Shown here: positions 1 to 5,750 of the stretch, one piece after another
Numbering within the stretch: the stretch's first letter is position 1
Layout: each line of letters starts with the position of its first letter
Source: Anaerolineae bacterium
GTDB lineage: Bacteria > Chloroflexota > Anaerolineae > Aggregatilineales > Phototrophicaceae
Length of the DNA stretch: 7,357 nt
Direction of reading: 5' to 3'
Assembly (NCBI GenBank): GCA_020848855.1
Contig: JADLHH010000539.1
Location: forward strand, 1-7,357
Program-made: the position numbers and the translations under genes
Notes under the pieces: generated by a model
Database searches by the model: none
What the model was told of the DNA's origin: nothing
Seen by the model: only the letters and a program-made list of their open reading frames with translations

Positions 1-528
1 CAGCCGCGCAAAAACTACGCCCGGCTGATTCAGGCGCTGGCGGCGCTGCGGGCGCGATCCTACGATGTCGATCTGGTGATCGCCGGGGGGCGTGGCTGGC
101 TGGAAGACCCGATCTACGCTGCTATCCGTGACGCAGGTATGAGCGATCACGTCCATTTCATCGGCTTCGCGGCAGACGACGACCTGCCCGCGTTGTACAG
201 CGCCGCCCTGATCACCGCGCTTCCGTCGCTGTACGAGGGTTTCGGCATCCCGGTTCTGGAATCGATGGCGTGCGGAACGCCGGTCGTCACCTCGAATGTG
301 TCGTCGCTGCCGGAAGTCGCCGGAGATGCTGCCCTGACCGTCGACCCGACCGATCTGGACGCCATCATCGCCGCGCTTCAGCAGTTGATAGATGACGACG
401 AGCTTCGCGCCAACCTCGCAGCAAGAGGCATCGAGCGGGCAAGGGAATTCACTTGGGAGCGGGCGGCAGCGCAGCTTCGGCAGATTTACAGCCAAATGCT
501 CACCGTGCCGCACCAGTCGGGCACATAG
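1..528 (+). CDS. GT4-family glycosyltransferase, C-terminal part (5' end outside window)
   Basis: The reading frame is open from base 1, so this is the last 175 residues of a longer protein. It would transfer a sugar from a nucleotide-sugar donor to a glycan or lipid acceptor, typically at the inner membrane face in surface-polysaccharide synthesis. The fragment begins with PRKNY, the start of the donor-binding domain in GT4 enzymes. It continues with LVIAGGRG (residues 25-32), HFIGF, and the nucleotide-sugar signature EGFGIPVLE, whose glutamates E79 and E87 form the E-x7-E motif. MACGTPVV and [11 protein letters not shown] follow, as usual in this Rossmann half. The C-terminal helix (about 122-165) is normal and the end looks complete. 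Donor and acceptor cannot be told from this part. A GTG at base 76 is only an internal valine codon. Family call is secure; the exact substrate is unknown. Confidence 0.93.
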   Translation, partial: QPRKNYARLIQALAALRARSYDVDLVIAGGRGWLEDPIYAAIRDAGMSDHVHFIGFAADDDLPALYSAALITALPSLYEGFGIPVLESMACGTPVVTSNVSSLPEVAGDAALTVDPTDLDAIIAALQQLIDDDELRANLAARGIERAREFTWERAAAQLRQIYSQMLTVPHQSGT

Positions 529-553
529 TCCTGATCCGCACCGCATCAGTCTT

Positions 554-562
554 TGTTATAAT
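554..562 (+). promoter_or_regulatory. Extended -10 promoter for the 599-3267 gene run
   Basis: The sequence TGTTATAAT combines a perfect TATAAT (557-562) with the upstream TG of an extended -10 element. No good -35 is seen at the normal distance, which fits extended -10 promoters. It lies 36 bases before the first ATG of the downstream run, in the only gap (529-598) between the glycosyltransferase and that run. Transcription would start near 569. Confidence 0.55.
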
Positions 563-584
563 CGTCTTGTCAGCCAAACTTATT

Positions 585-591
585 GAAGGGG
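585..591 (+). promoter_or_regulatory. Ribosome binding site for the 599 gene
   Basis: GAAGGGG lies 7 bases before the ATG at 599. It supports that start. Confidence 0.55.
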
Positions 592-598
592 TCATCCC

Positions 599-994
599 AT
601 GGCGCGCCGATTCACGATTGATCCAAATAAGCCATTCTTCATCTACGACACGCGCGGCGAATGGCACGCCACCGTGCTGCACTGGTACGTCTTTGACGGA
701 CGCGGTGACTACGTCGGCTTCGTGCGCAACGAAAGCTACGATGTGTATACCTCGTCCGGCGAATGGATCGGTCAGATCATTCATGACGGGCGCATCGTGC
801 GGAACAAGAATGTGGATCGCCCACCACTGCTCAAGAAGTTACCGCCCAAGCCGCCCAGAGCCAATCTGCCCGCGCGTGCGCCGCTGCCGCCGATGAACGT
901 CGAGCTTGGCTTCAGCCGCATCGACGTGCTGGAATGGGATCCCGAAATCTTCAAGCGGCTGTCCGACCTCGTGCCCGACCAGGGCGAGGAGTAA
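599..994 (+). CDS. Hypothetical 131-residue protein with three beta-hairpin-like repeats and a proline-rich linker
   Basis: I do not recognise this as a named family with certainty. Three similar units run through the first half: FIYDTRGEWHATV (14-26), YVFDGRGDYVGFV (30-42) and DVYTSSGEWIGQI (48-60). Each has an aromatic/hydrophobic strand, a turn ending in Gly-Glu/Asp-aromatic, and a second strand, which suggests a small antiparallel beta sheet. A further strand, IIHDGRIVRNK (60-70), follows. Residues 74-99 are proline-rich and basic, probably a flexible linker, and the tail (109-131) is an acidic helix. There is no signal peptide or membrane segment, so it is probably cytosolic. The ATG at 599 has a GAAGGGG ribosome site and a promoter just upstream. 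It is the first gene of a run with a thioesterase 3 bases downstream, so it is a genuine gene. Its function is unknown. Confidence 0.82.
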   Translation: MARRFTIDPNKPFFIYDTRGEWHATVLHWYVFDGRGDYVGFVRNESYDVYTSSGEWIGQIIHDGRIVRNKNVDRPPLLKKLPPKPPRANLPARAPLPPMNVELGFSRIDVLEWDPEIFKRLSDLVPDQGEE

Positions 995-997
995 GCG

Positions 998-1477
998 GTG
1001 CGCGAACGCAAGCGCAGCACCGACTCGCGGTTCACGCTGAGCGCGCTGATGGGTCCGCAGGAAGCCAATACGCACGGGAATGTGCATGGCGGCGTGATCA
1101 TGAAGATGGTCGACGAAGCCGGCGCACTGGTCGCCATGCGCCACGCGGGCAATCTGGTCGTCACAGTCGCTATCGACAGCATGACCTTCATGGAGCCGAT
1201 ACTGGTCGGTACGCTGGTAATGTGCCACGCCGAACTGACGTATGTCGGACGCACGTCGATGGAAGTGCGGGTCGAAGTCGTCACCGAAAACCCGCTGAAA
1301 GCCGACGCCCGCACCACCAATATTGCCTATCTGGTATACGTCGCTATCGACGCAAACGGTCGTCCGGTCGAAGTGCCCGAACTGGAATACGAGACCCCGG
1401 AGCAGCGCCTGCGCGCCGAACGCGCCGAGCAGCGTCAGACGTACCGCAAACAGCAGCGCGATCTGGAGAAAGTGTGA
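998..1477 (+). CDS. Acyl-CoA thioesterase, hotdog fold (YciA/cytosolic acyl-CoA hydrolase type)
   Basis: It probably hydrolyses acyl-CoA to free fatty acid and CoA in the cytosol. The 159-residue length fits a single-hotdog enzyme. N24 opens the conserved stretch ANTHGNVHGG (23-32), followed by the central helix with VDEAG (38-42), where D39 is the expected catalytic acid. VAIDSMTFMEPILVG (57-71) and the strand AELTYVGRTSMEVRVEV (78-94) match the second half of the fold. The tail (about 132-159) is highly charged and helical and may form a coiled coil. The GTG start at 998 is chosen because GAGGAG (986-991) sits 6 bases before it, inside the end of the upstream gene, which stops 3 bases away. 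Its stop overlaps the next gene's GTG by 4 bases, so the two are probably translationally coupled. Chain-length preference is not visible. Confidence 0.9.
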   Translation: MRERKRSTDSRFTLSALMGPQEANTHGNVHGGVIMKMVDEAGALVAMRHAGNLVVTVAIDSMTFMEPILVGTLVMCHAELTYVGRTSMEVRVEVVTENPLKADARTTNIAYLVYVAIDANGRPVEVPELEYETPEQRLRAERAEQRQTYRKQQRDLEKV

Positions 1478-2637
1478 GCGCCGACTTCGAAGAAGAACAG
1501 CTTCACGGCTCAGCACTGATGCGCATCCTCAGCGAAGCCGGGGCGCAGCGTATTCTGACCGCGCCGGCGCCAGAACTGGGGCTGGCAGACGCTCCGCCCT
1601 ATCCGTTCATGGCGGTTGTCGGGCAGTTGGAAATGCGAATCGCCCTGCTGCTCTCGGTGATCAATCCGGCAGTCGGTGGCGTACTGCTGATCGGTCCGCG
1701 CGGCACGGGCAAGACGACCGCCGTCCGCAGCCTGACCGGGATTCTGCCGGATGTCGAAGTCAGCGACTGCGACGACGGCGCGCTGCCGCCCGACCTCGAA
1801 CAGCCCAACGCCGACATGCTCTACCCCGACTGCTACGAAAAGTACCAGGCGGGACAGCCGATTTCGCATTACGAAGCAGTCAAGCTGGTGGAACTGCCGC
1901 TCAACGCGCGGCTGGAAGACGTGGTCGGCGGAATCAATGAGCGCATTGCCGTGCAGCAGAACCGCGTACGTGTCGAGCGCGGCATCCTCGCCCGCGCCGA
2001 CAACAACCTGCTGTACATCGACGAAGTGAACCTGCTCAACGACGACATCGTCGATGCGATTCTCGACGCCGCCGCGCAGGGGCATTACACCGTCCGGCGC
2101 GGAGCGATGGCGGGAACCTACCGCGCTCGCTTCGTGCTGATCGGCTCGATGAATCCCGAAGAAGGTCGCCTGCGCCCGCAGATCATGGATCGCTTCGGGC
2201 TGCGCGTGAACGTGCGCGGCTTGCCCGCCAAAGCGGATCGTATGGAAATCTACCGGCGCGTGCGGCACTACCGGCAAAGTCCCAATGCCTTCGTGCGCCA
2301 GTGGGAGCTGATGACCGCCGAAACGCGCGAGGAAGTGATGCTGGCGCGGGAACTGCTGAAAGAGACCGCGCTTTCCGACGAGGCGGTCGAGCTGGGTCTC
2401 ACGCTCGTCCACGGTCTCGACATCGATTCGCACCGCGCCGAGTACACCATGTTCGAAGCGGCGCGCGCCTACGCCGCCGCAGACGGGCGCGACAGCGCCA
2501 CGATTGCCGACATTCGCGCCGTCGCGCCGATGGCGCTGCGCCAGCGACGCAGCGAATTCATGGTCAATTTCTTCGAAAGCCAGCAGGCGGAAGACGAGCA
2601 AATCCGCACCCGTATCGACGAGATTGTCGGGAACTGA
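1474..2637 (+). CDS. bchI: Magnesium chelatase subunit I-like AAA+ ATPase (BchI/ChlI family)
   Basis: AAA+ ATPase of the chelatase clade. In chlorophyll-type systems subunit I forms rings with subunit D and drives metal insertion by subunit H. Visible in the 387 residues: the family opening YPFMAVVGQ (43-51), Walker A GPRGTGKT (74-81, K80), the insert ending ELPLNARLEDVVGG (140-153), ILARADNNLLYIDEVNLL (171-188) with Walker B D183-E184, sensor-1 GSMNPEEG (224-231, N227), and LRPQIMDRFGLRV (233-245). The C-terminal helical part (about 255-385) is present, so length is normal. The GTG start overlaps the thioesterase stop (GTGA) and has GGAG (1465-1468) 5 bases upstream; ATG at 1519 is an alternative. 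The insert keeps only two cysteines (C99, C120), where typical members as I recall them have about four. No D or H subunit gene lies in the window, so tetrapyrrole chelation is not shown and the symbol means family only. Confidence 0.88.
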   Translation: MSADFEEEQLHGSALMRILSEAGAQRILTAPAPELGLADAPPYPFMAVVGQLEMRIALLLSVINPAVGGVLLIGPRGTGKTTAVRSLTGILPDVEVSDCDDGALPPDLEQPNADMLYPDCYEKYQAGQPISHYEAVKLVELPLNARLEDVVGGINERIAVQQNRVRVERGILARADNNLLYIDEVNLLNDDIVDAILDAAAQGHYTVRRGAMAGTYRARFVLIGSMNPEEGRLRPQIMDRFGLRVNVRGLPAKADRMEIYRRVRHYRQSPNAFVRQWELMTAETREEVMLARELLKETALSDEAVELGLTLVHGLDIDSHRAEYTMFEAARAYAAADGRDSATIADIRAVAPMALRQRRSEFMVNFFESQQAEDEQIRTRIDEIVGN

Positions 2638-2646
2638 GAATTGACT

Positions 2647-3267
2647 ATGCGAATATATGCCGCAGGCGTGCTGCTGCTTGTCTTCTATCTGCTGCCGTGG
2701 GTCGTCAATCCGAGCGCCAGCCTGACGGCGAACGGGTACGATCTGGCGGAGTGGTCGAGCCTGCACCCCGTCGTGCAGTCGCAAACGCCACCCTTGTTCA
2801 CCAGTCTGATGCTGCGCCTGCCGCTGGCGTGCGTCGGGCTACTGACCGCGTTCGGGGCGCACCGCCGCAGCCCGCTCGCTGGGCTGACGGTGTTGGTCAC
2901 GGCGGCGGCGCTGCTCCCACCGCCGGAAGTCGCCGGTGAGACCGGCAACCCGCACTCTCGGCAGGAAGCAGTGCTGGTGCTGGCGCCGCTGATCGCTGGA
3001 GGCATAGGCGTAAGCGGGCTGCTTCCGCGCTATCGCCGCTGGATCGCCGTGGGAATCGTGCTGATTGGCGCGCTCGCGGGTTTGATCGGTTTGGCGCAGG
3101 CATACGATCTGATGCTAGGCTTCGGGTTAGCGATGCAGATCGGCGCGGGCGGCGTGGGGCTGGTGACGGTTTTCGCGGTCGCTGCGCTGGTGCTGGCGGC
3201 AGGGGAAATCCGAGGGCGAAATGCAGGCTCAGAAGGGGTAGTCGCCACCGCAAACCAAACAGGGTAG
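2647..3267 (+). CDS. Hypothetical integral membrane protein, about six transmembrane segments
   Basis: I cannot name a family. The 206 residues show hydrophobic stretches at about 4-20, 51-70, 77-92, 108-126, 132-150 and 165-186, separated by short polar turns with arginines (AHRR 71-74, RYRR 128-131). The predicted topology is thus a compact six-helix inner-membrane bundle. Between segments 1 and 2 lies an extracytoplasmic-looking loop containing LTANGYDLAEW (26-36), the most distinctive motif. The tail after 187 is polar. The ATG at 2647 is preferred over TTG at 2641, because the weak purine site GAG (2636-2638) is 8 bases from the ATG but only 2 from the TTG. The gene starts 9 bases after the chelatase-like ATPase stop and is probably cotranscribed with it, so it may be its membrane partner; that is inference. 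Its TAG lies inside the left arm of the terminator-like hairpin. Confidence 0.78.
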   Translation: MRIYAAGVLLLVFYLLPWVVNPSASLTANGYDLAEWSSLHPVVQSQTPPLFTSLMLRLPLACVGLLTAFGAHRRSPLAGLTVLVTAAALLPPPEVAGETGNPHSRQEAVLVLAPLIAGGIGVSGLLPRYRRWIAVGIVLIGALAGLIGLAQAYDLMLGFGLAMQIGAGGVGLVTVFAVAALVLAAGEIRGRNAGSEGVVATANQTG

Positions 3268-3281
3268 CCGAGGGCTACCCT
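3261..3281. terminator. Terminator-like hairpin between converging genes
   Basis: A perfect 9-bp stem, AGGGTAGCC (3261-3269) with GGCTACCCT (3273-3281), closes a 3-base loop. It separates the membrane protein gene (plus) from the acyl carrier protein gene (minus). Read on the minus strand it is followed by GTTTGGTTTG, a T-rich tract, so it best fits termination of the acyl carrier protein transcript. The plus-strand side lacks a clear T tract. The left arm contains the membrane gene's stop codon. Confidence 0.7.
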
Positions 3282-3311
3282 GAATGATCGGTGCTGTGGG
3301 TGAAGCGGGTA

Positions 3312-3551
3312 TTACTTCGACATACGCTCGTCAATATAAGTGACGGCTTCGCCGACGGTCGTGATCTTCTGAGCGTCTTCGTCGCTAATCTCGCCGCCGA
3401 ACTCTTCCTCGAACTTCATGATCAGTTCAACAAGGTCAAGCGAGTCCGCCTCAAGGTCTTCACGAAAACGAGACGTAGACGCCACGCGATCAGGGTCTAC
3501 GCCCAGAAGTTCAACGACAATATCACGAACCCGTTCTTCAGTTGATGCCAT
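3312..3551 (-). CDS. acpP: Acyl carrier protein
   Basis: Small acidic cytosolic carrier that holds growing fatty-acyl chains on a 4'-phosphopantetheine arm. The 79 residues match the family length. The attachment site is S37 in [20 protein letters not shown], the recognition helix II. The first helix ([15 protein letters not shown], 5-19) and the closing [14 protein letters not shown] (63-76) are also typical. The ATG at 3551 is chosen because GGAGGT (plus-strand 3558-3563) lies exactly 6 bases upstream; extending to 3632 would add 27 residues foreign to the family and cross the predicted promoter. No fabD, fabG or fabF lies beside it, so it stands alone, transcribed away from fni. The hairpin at 3261-3281 lies 30 bases after its stop. 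A role in primary fatty-acid synthesis is likely; a specialised carrier role cannot be excluded. Confidence 0.95.
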   Translation of the reverse strand: MASTEERVRDIVVELLGVDPDRVASTSRFREDLEADSLDLVELIMKFEEEFGGEISDEDAQKITTVGEAVTYIDERMSK

Positions 3552-3557
3552 CGGTCT

Positions 3558-3563
3558 ACCTCC
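3558..3563 (-). promoter_or_regulatory. Strong ribosome binding site deciding the acpP start
   Basis: On the minus strand this reads GGAGGT, a near-ideal Shine-Dalgarno core, 6 bases before the ATG at 3551. It rules against the longer start at 3632. Confidence 0.85.
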
Positions 3564-3591
3564 AGTTGGCGTGGCAATTGGGTTTGCGCTC

Positions 3592-3620
3592 ATTATACCG
3601 GGAATATGCTCTCCTGCCAG
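3592..3620 (-). promoter_or_regulatory. Promoter of acpP
   Basis: On the minus strand a perfect TATAAT -10 (plus coordinates 3592-3597) lies 17 bases from CTGGCA (3615-3620), a 4-of-6 match to TTGACA. Transcription would start near 3585 and give a leader of about 34 bases carrying the GGAGGT site. The -35 overlaps the left arm of the inverted repeat at 3614-3629. Confidence 0.6.
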
Positions 3621-3629
3621 TGTTGGCAG
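3614..3629. repeat. Inverted repeat between divergent acpP and fni promoters, possible operator
   Basis: CTGCCA-GTGT-TGGCAG is a perfect 6-bp inverted repeat around 4 bases. It covers the predicted -35 of both diverging promoters, a position suited to a shared repressor or activator site. No known binding motif is claimed. Confidence 0.4.
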
Positions 3630-3652
3630 CAATCAGGCATATCAGGTACGAT
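3623..3652 (+). promoter_or_regulatory. Possible promoter of the fni operon
   Basis: TTGGCA (3623-3628, 5 of 6 to TTGACA) and TACGAT (3647-3652, 4 of 6 to TATAAT) are 18 bases apart, ahead of the fni start at 3685. The match is moderate. The -35 overlaps the right arm of the inverted repeat. Confidence 0.4.
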
Positions 3653-3684
3653 TGGCGCGTATCACATAGAAGGAACACCAGGGG

Positions 3685-4734
3685 ATGTCCAAAGTAACGG
3701 CGAATCCGTCAATTGAAGATCGCAAAGCGGAACACATACGGATCAACCTCGAAGAAAACGTCCAATTCCCGCACCTGACCACTGGCTTGGAGCATTATCG
3801 CTTTCTGCACCAGGCGCTGCCGGAACTGAACCTGAGCGAAGTGGACAGCACCATCACCCTGTTCGGCAAGAAGCTGAGCGCGCCCATTATAATCTCATCG
3901 ATGACGGGCGGAACCGACCTGGCGCTGCGTCTGAACGAACGGCTTGCCGAAGCCGCACAGGCGCAGAACGTAGCGATGGGTCTTGGCTCGCAGCGCGCCG
4001 CCATCCGTAACCCGGATGTTGCCTATACGTATCGCGTCCGGCAACTCGCACCGGACATCCTGCTGTTCGGGAATCTTGGCGCGGTGCAGTTTAATTACGG
4101 CTATGGCGTAGATGAGTGCCAGCGCGCCGTCGACATGATCGAAGCCGACGCGCTGATTCTGCATTTCAACGTGCTGCAGGAAGCGGTGCAGCCGGAAGGC
4201 GACACCAATTTCGCCGGGCTGCTTCGCCGCGTCGAAGCCGTGTGCCACAAGCTGCCCGTCCCGGTGATCGCAAAAGAGGTCGGCTGGGGCTTTTCGGAAA
4301 AGAACGTGCGCGACCTGGCGGACGCCGGAGTCGCCGCGATTGACGTAGCTGGTTCGGGCGGCACGTCGTGGAGCGAGGTCGAATATCACCGTGCGCCGAC
4401 GGCATATCACGCCCGCGTCGCCGCCGCCTTCGCTGACTGGGGCATCCCGACCGCCGACGCCGTCCAATACGCGGTGAATGCCGCGCCGCACCTGCCCGTG
4501 ATCGCCAGCGGCGGGCTGCGCGATGGCATCGATATCGCCAAATCAATCGCTCTTGGCGCAATCGCCGGCGGGCTGGCGGGTCCGTTCCTGAAAGCCGCCG
4601 ACGTGTCAACCGAAGCAGTCGATCAGTTGATCCGCGAACTGAGCGCGCAGCTTCGCGTCGCCATGCTGTGCAGCGGCGCGAGCAGCATCGCCGAATTGCA
4701 GAAGACTCCGCTCCTCAAAGGTGATCATCGTTGA
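3685..4734 (+). CDS. fni: Type 2 isopentenyl-diphosphate delta-isomerase (FMN-dependent)
   Basis: It interconverts isopentenyl and dimethylallyl diphosphate in the cytosol using reduced FMN and Mg2+. The 349 residues form a TIM barrel of normal length. Visible family marks: substrate-binding RKAEHI (13-18), SMTGG (72-76) and GSQR (101-104) at the FMN site, and [14 protein letters not shown] (160-173) with H160, N162, catalytic Q165 and metal-binding E166. K197 in [17 protein letters not shown] (222-229) and the phosphate loop [10 protein letters not shown] (274-283) complete the set. The ATG at 3685 follows GAAGGA (3669-3674) by 10 bases, a little long, and GGGG immediately adjoins the ATG. 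The stop overlaps the next gene's TTG by 4 bases (TTGA), so isomerase and prenyl synthase are probably made together. Type 2 enzymes often accompany the mevalonate pathway, but no other isoprenoid gene is in view. Confidence 0.96.
   Translation: MSKVTANPSIEDRKAEHIRINLEENVQFPHLTTGLEHYRFLHQALPELNLSEVDSTITLFGKKLSAPIIISSMTGGTDLALRLNERLAEAAQAQNVAMGLGSQRAAIRNPDVAYTYRVRQLAPDILLFGNLGAVQFNYGYGVDECQRAVDMIEADALILHFNVLQEAVQPEGDTNFAGLLRRVEAVCHKLPVPVIAKEVGWGFSEKNVRDLADAGVAAIDVAGSGGTSWSEVEYHRAPTAYHARVAAAFADWGIPTADAVQYAVNAAPHLPVIASGGLRDGIDIAKSIALGAIAGGLAGPFLKAADVSTEAVDQLIRELSAQLRVAMLCSGASSIAELQKTPLLKGDHR
4720..4726 (+). promoter_or_regulatory. Ribosome binding site deciding the TTG start of the prenyl synthase
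   Basis: GGTGATC (within AAAGGTGATC, 4717-4726) is complementary to the bacterial 16S rRNA 3' end and lies 4 bases before the TTG at 4731. It sits inside the last codons of fni and supports coupled initiation at this rare start codon. Confidence 0.55.
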
Positions 4735-5750
4735 CCCAGCAGCTCGCTCATCGCTATTTCCCGGCGCTCGACGCCACGATGCACCAGATAGTCGCTTCAG
4801 CCCCACTCGCCAATGCCGGTGATTTCGGCACCATGCTGCGCTACCCGCTCGGCTGGGTTGACGAGCATAACCAGTCCTATGAGCAGCCGACCGGCAAGCG
4901 TATTCGTCCGATGCTGCTGTTCCTGTGCGCCGAAGCGGTCGGCGGTGACTGGCAGCAGGCGCTCCCGGCGGCGGCTGCCGTCGAGTTGCTGCATAACTTC
5001 TCACTGATCCACGACGACATTCAGGACGACAGCCCGACGCGCCACAACCGTCCGACGGTCTGGATGATCTGGGGACGCCCGAACGCCATCAACGCCGGCG
5101 ACGCGCTGTTCGCGCTGGCATATTCCGCCCTGCAGCGGCTCGCCGAAACCGGGATCTCGCCGAATATCGTGCTGAAAGCATGGGAAATCTTCAACCGGAC
5201 GAATCTCGAACTGACGCGCGGGCAGCACCTCGACATGCGATTCGAGCATCAGGAGACGGTGACGGTTGACGAATACCTGTCGATGATCGGCGGCAAGTCG
5301 GCGGCGCTGGTGTCGGCGTGCGCGCAGATGGGCGCGCTGATCGGCTGCGGCAACGAAGCGACGGCGGAACACTTCGCCGACTTCGGGCGCAATCTGGGTC
5401 TAGCCTTCCAGATTCGGGACGACATCCTCGGCATCTGGGGCGACCCGCATGTCACGGGCAAGTCAGCAGCGACCGATATCCTGTCGCGCAAGAAATCACT
5501 GCCCGTATTGTACGGCTTATCGCAGAGTGAGCGCTTGCACGACGTTTACAGGAGTGAGCCGTTCGGCGAGGAGCAGGTCAGCGAAGCGGTCGCTCTGCTC
5601 GACTCGGTCGGCGCGCAGGCGTATACCCTGGAACGCGAAAGCGCCTACTATCAGCAGGCGATGGTGGCACTCGAACGGGCGAATCCACAGGGCGCGGCGG
5701 CGCAGGGCTTAGCAGCGCTGACGCAGGCATTATTCCAGCGGCGGGCGTGA
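4731..5750 (+). CDS. Short-chain trans-polyprenyl diphosphate synthase, probably geranylgeranyl diphosphate synthase
   Basis: It condenses IPP with allylic diphosphates to build linear prenyl diphosphates for quinone tails, carotenoids or other lipids, in the cytosol. The 339-residue all-helical protein has GKRIRP (55-60), the first Asp-rich motif in LIHDDIQDD (92-100; D95, D96, D99), and basic residues R104 and R107 in place of the usual RR pair. Also seen are [14 protein letters not shown] (118-131), the GQHLDM stretch (164-169), GGKSAAL (187-193) and the second Asp-rich region [13 protein letters not shown] (226-238). The second motif is DDxxG rather than DDxxD, a variant I recall as common in this subgroup. 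F90, five residues before D95, is the size of residue that limits product to about C20 in type I GGPP synthases; C20 is thus inferred, not shown. The TTG start overlaps fni's stop; the next ATG (residue 17) would cut the first helix. Its TGA directly abuts hemW's stop on the other strand. Confidence 0.92.
   Translation: MTQQLAHRYFPALDATMHQIVASAPLANAGDFGTMLRYPLGWVDEHNQSYEQPTGKRIRPMLLFLCAEAVGGDWQQALPAAAAVELLHNFSLIHDDIQDDSPTRHNRPTVWMIWGRPNAINAGDALFALAYSALQRLAETGISPNIVLKAWEIFNRTNLELTRGQHLDMRFEHQETVTVDEYLSMIGGKSAALVSACAQMGALIGCGNEATAEHFADFGRNLGLAFQIRDDILGIWGDPHVTGKSAATDILSRKKSLPVLYGLSQSERLHDVYRSEPFGEEQVSEAVALLDSVGAQAYTLERESAYYQQAMVALERANPQGAAAQGLAALTQALFQRRA

Noticed and set aside
531..549. Possible terminator after the glycosyltransferase: CTGAT and ATCAG arms followed by TCTTTGTT
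   Set aside because: The stem is only 5 bp with a 9-base loop, too weak to call, and it runs up to the promoter of the next gene.
934..1473. Upstream extension of the chelatase-like ATPase frame to a start at 934
   Set aside because: The extension would lie wholly across the end of the 599 gene and the thioesterase gene and reads as Arg-rich nonsense; GTG at 1474 has a ribosome site and a coupling overlap.
839..1516. Minus-strand open frame of 225 residues opposite the thioesterase
   Set aside because: It is a shadow of real genes on the plus strand, with biased composition and no recognisable motif.
1510..2784. Long minus-strand open frame of 424 residues opposite the chelatase-like ATPase
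   Set aside because: It is a mirror of a high-GC coding region, is rich in His, Gln and Arg, shows no family motif, and the plus strand carries an unmistakable AAA+ ATPase.
3552..3632. Longer acyl carrier protein start at 3632
   Set aside because: It would cross the predicted -10 box and ribosome site and add 27 residues not seen in the family.
3895..4491. Minus-strand open frame of 198 residues inside fni
   Set aside because: It is antisense to conserved active-site motifs of the isomerase and has no motif of its own.
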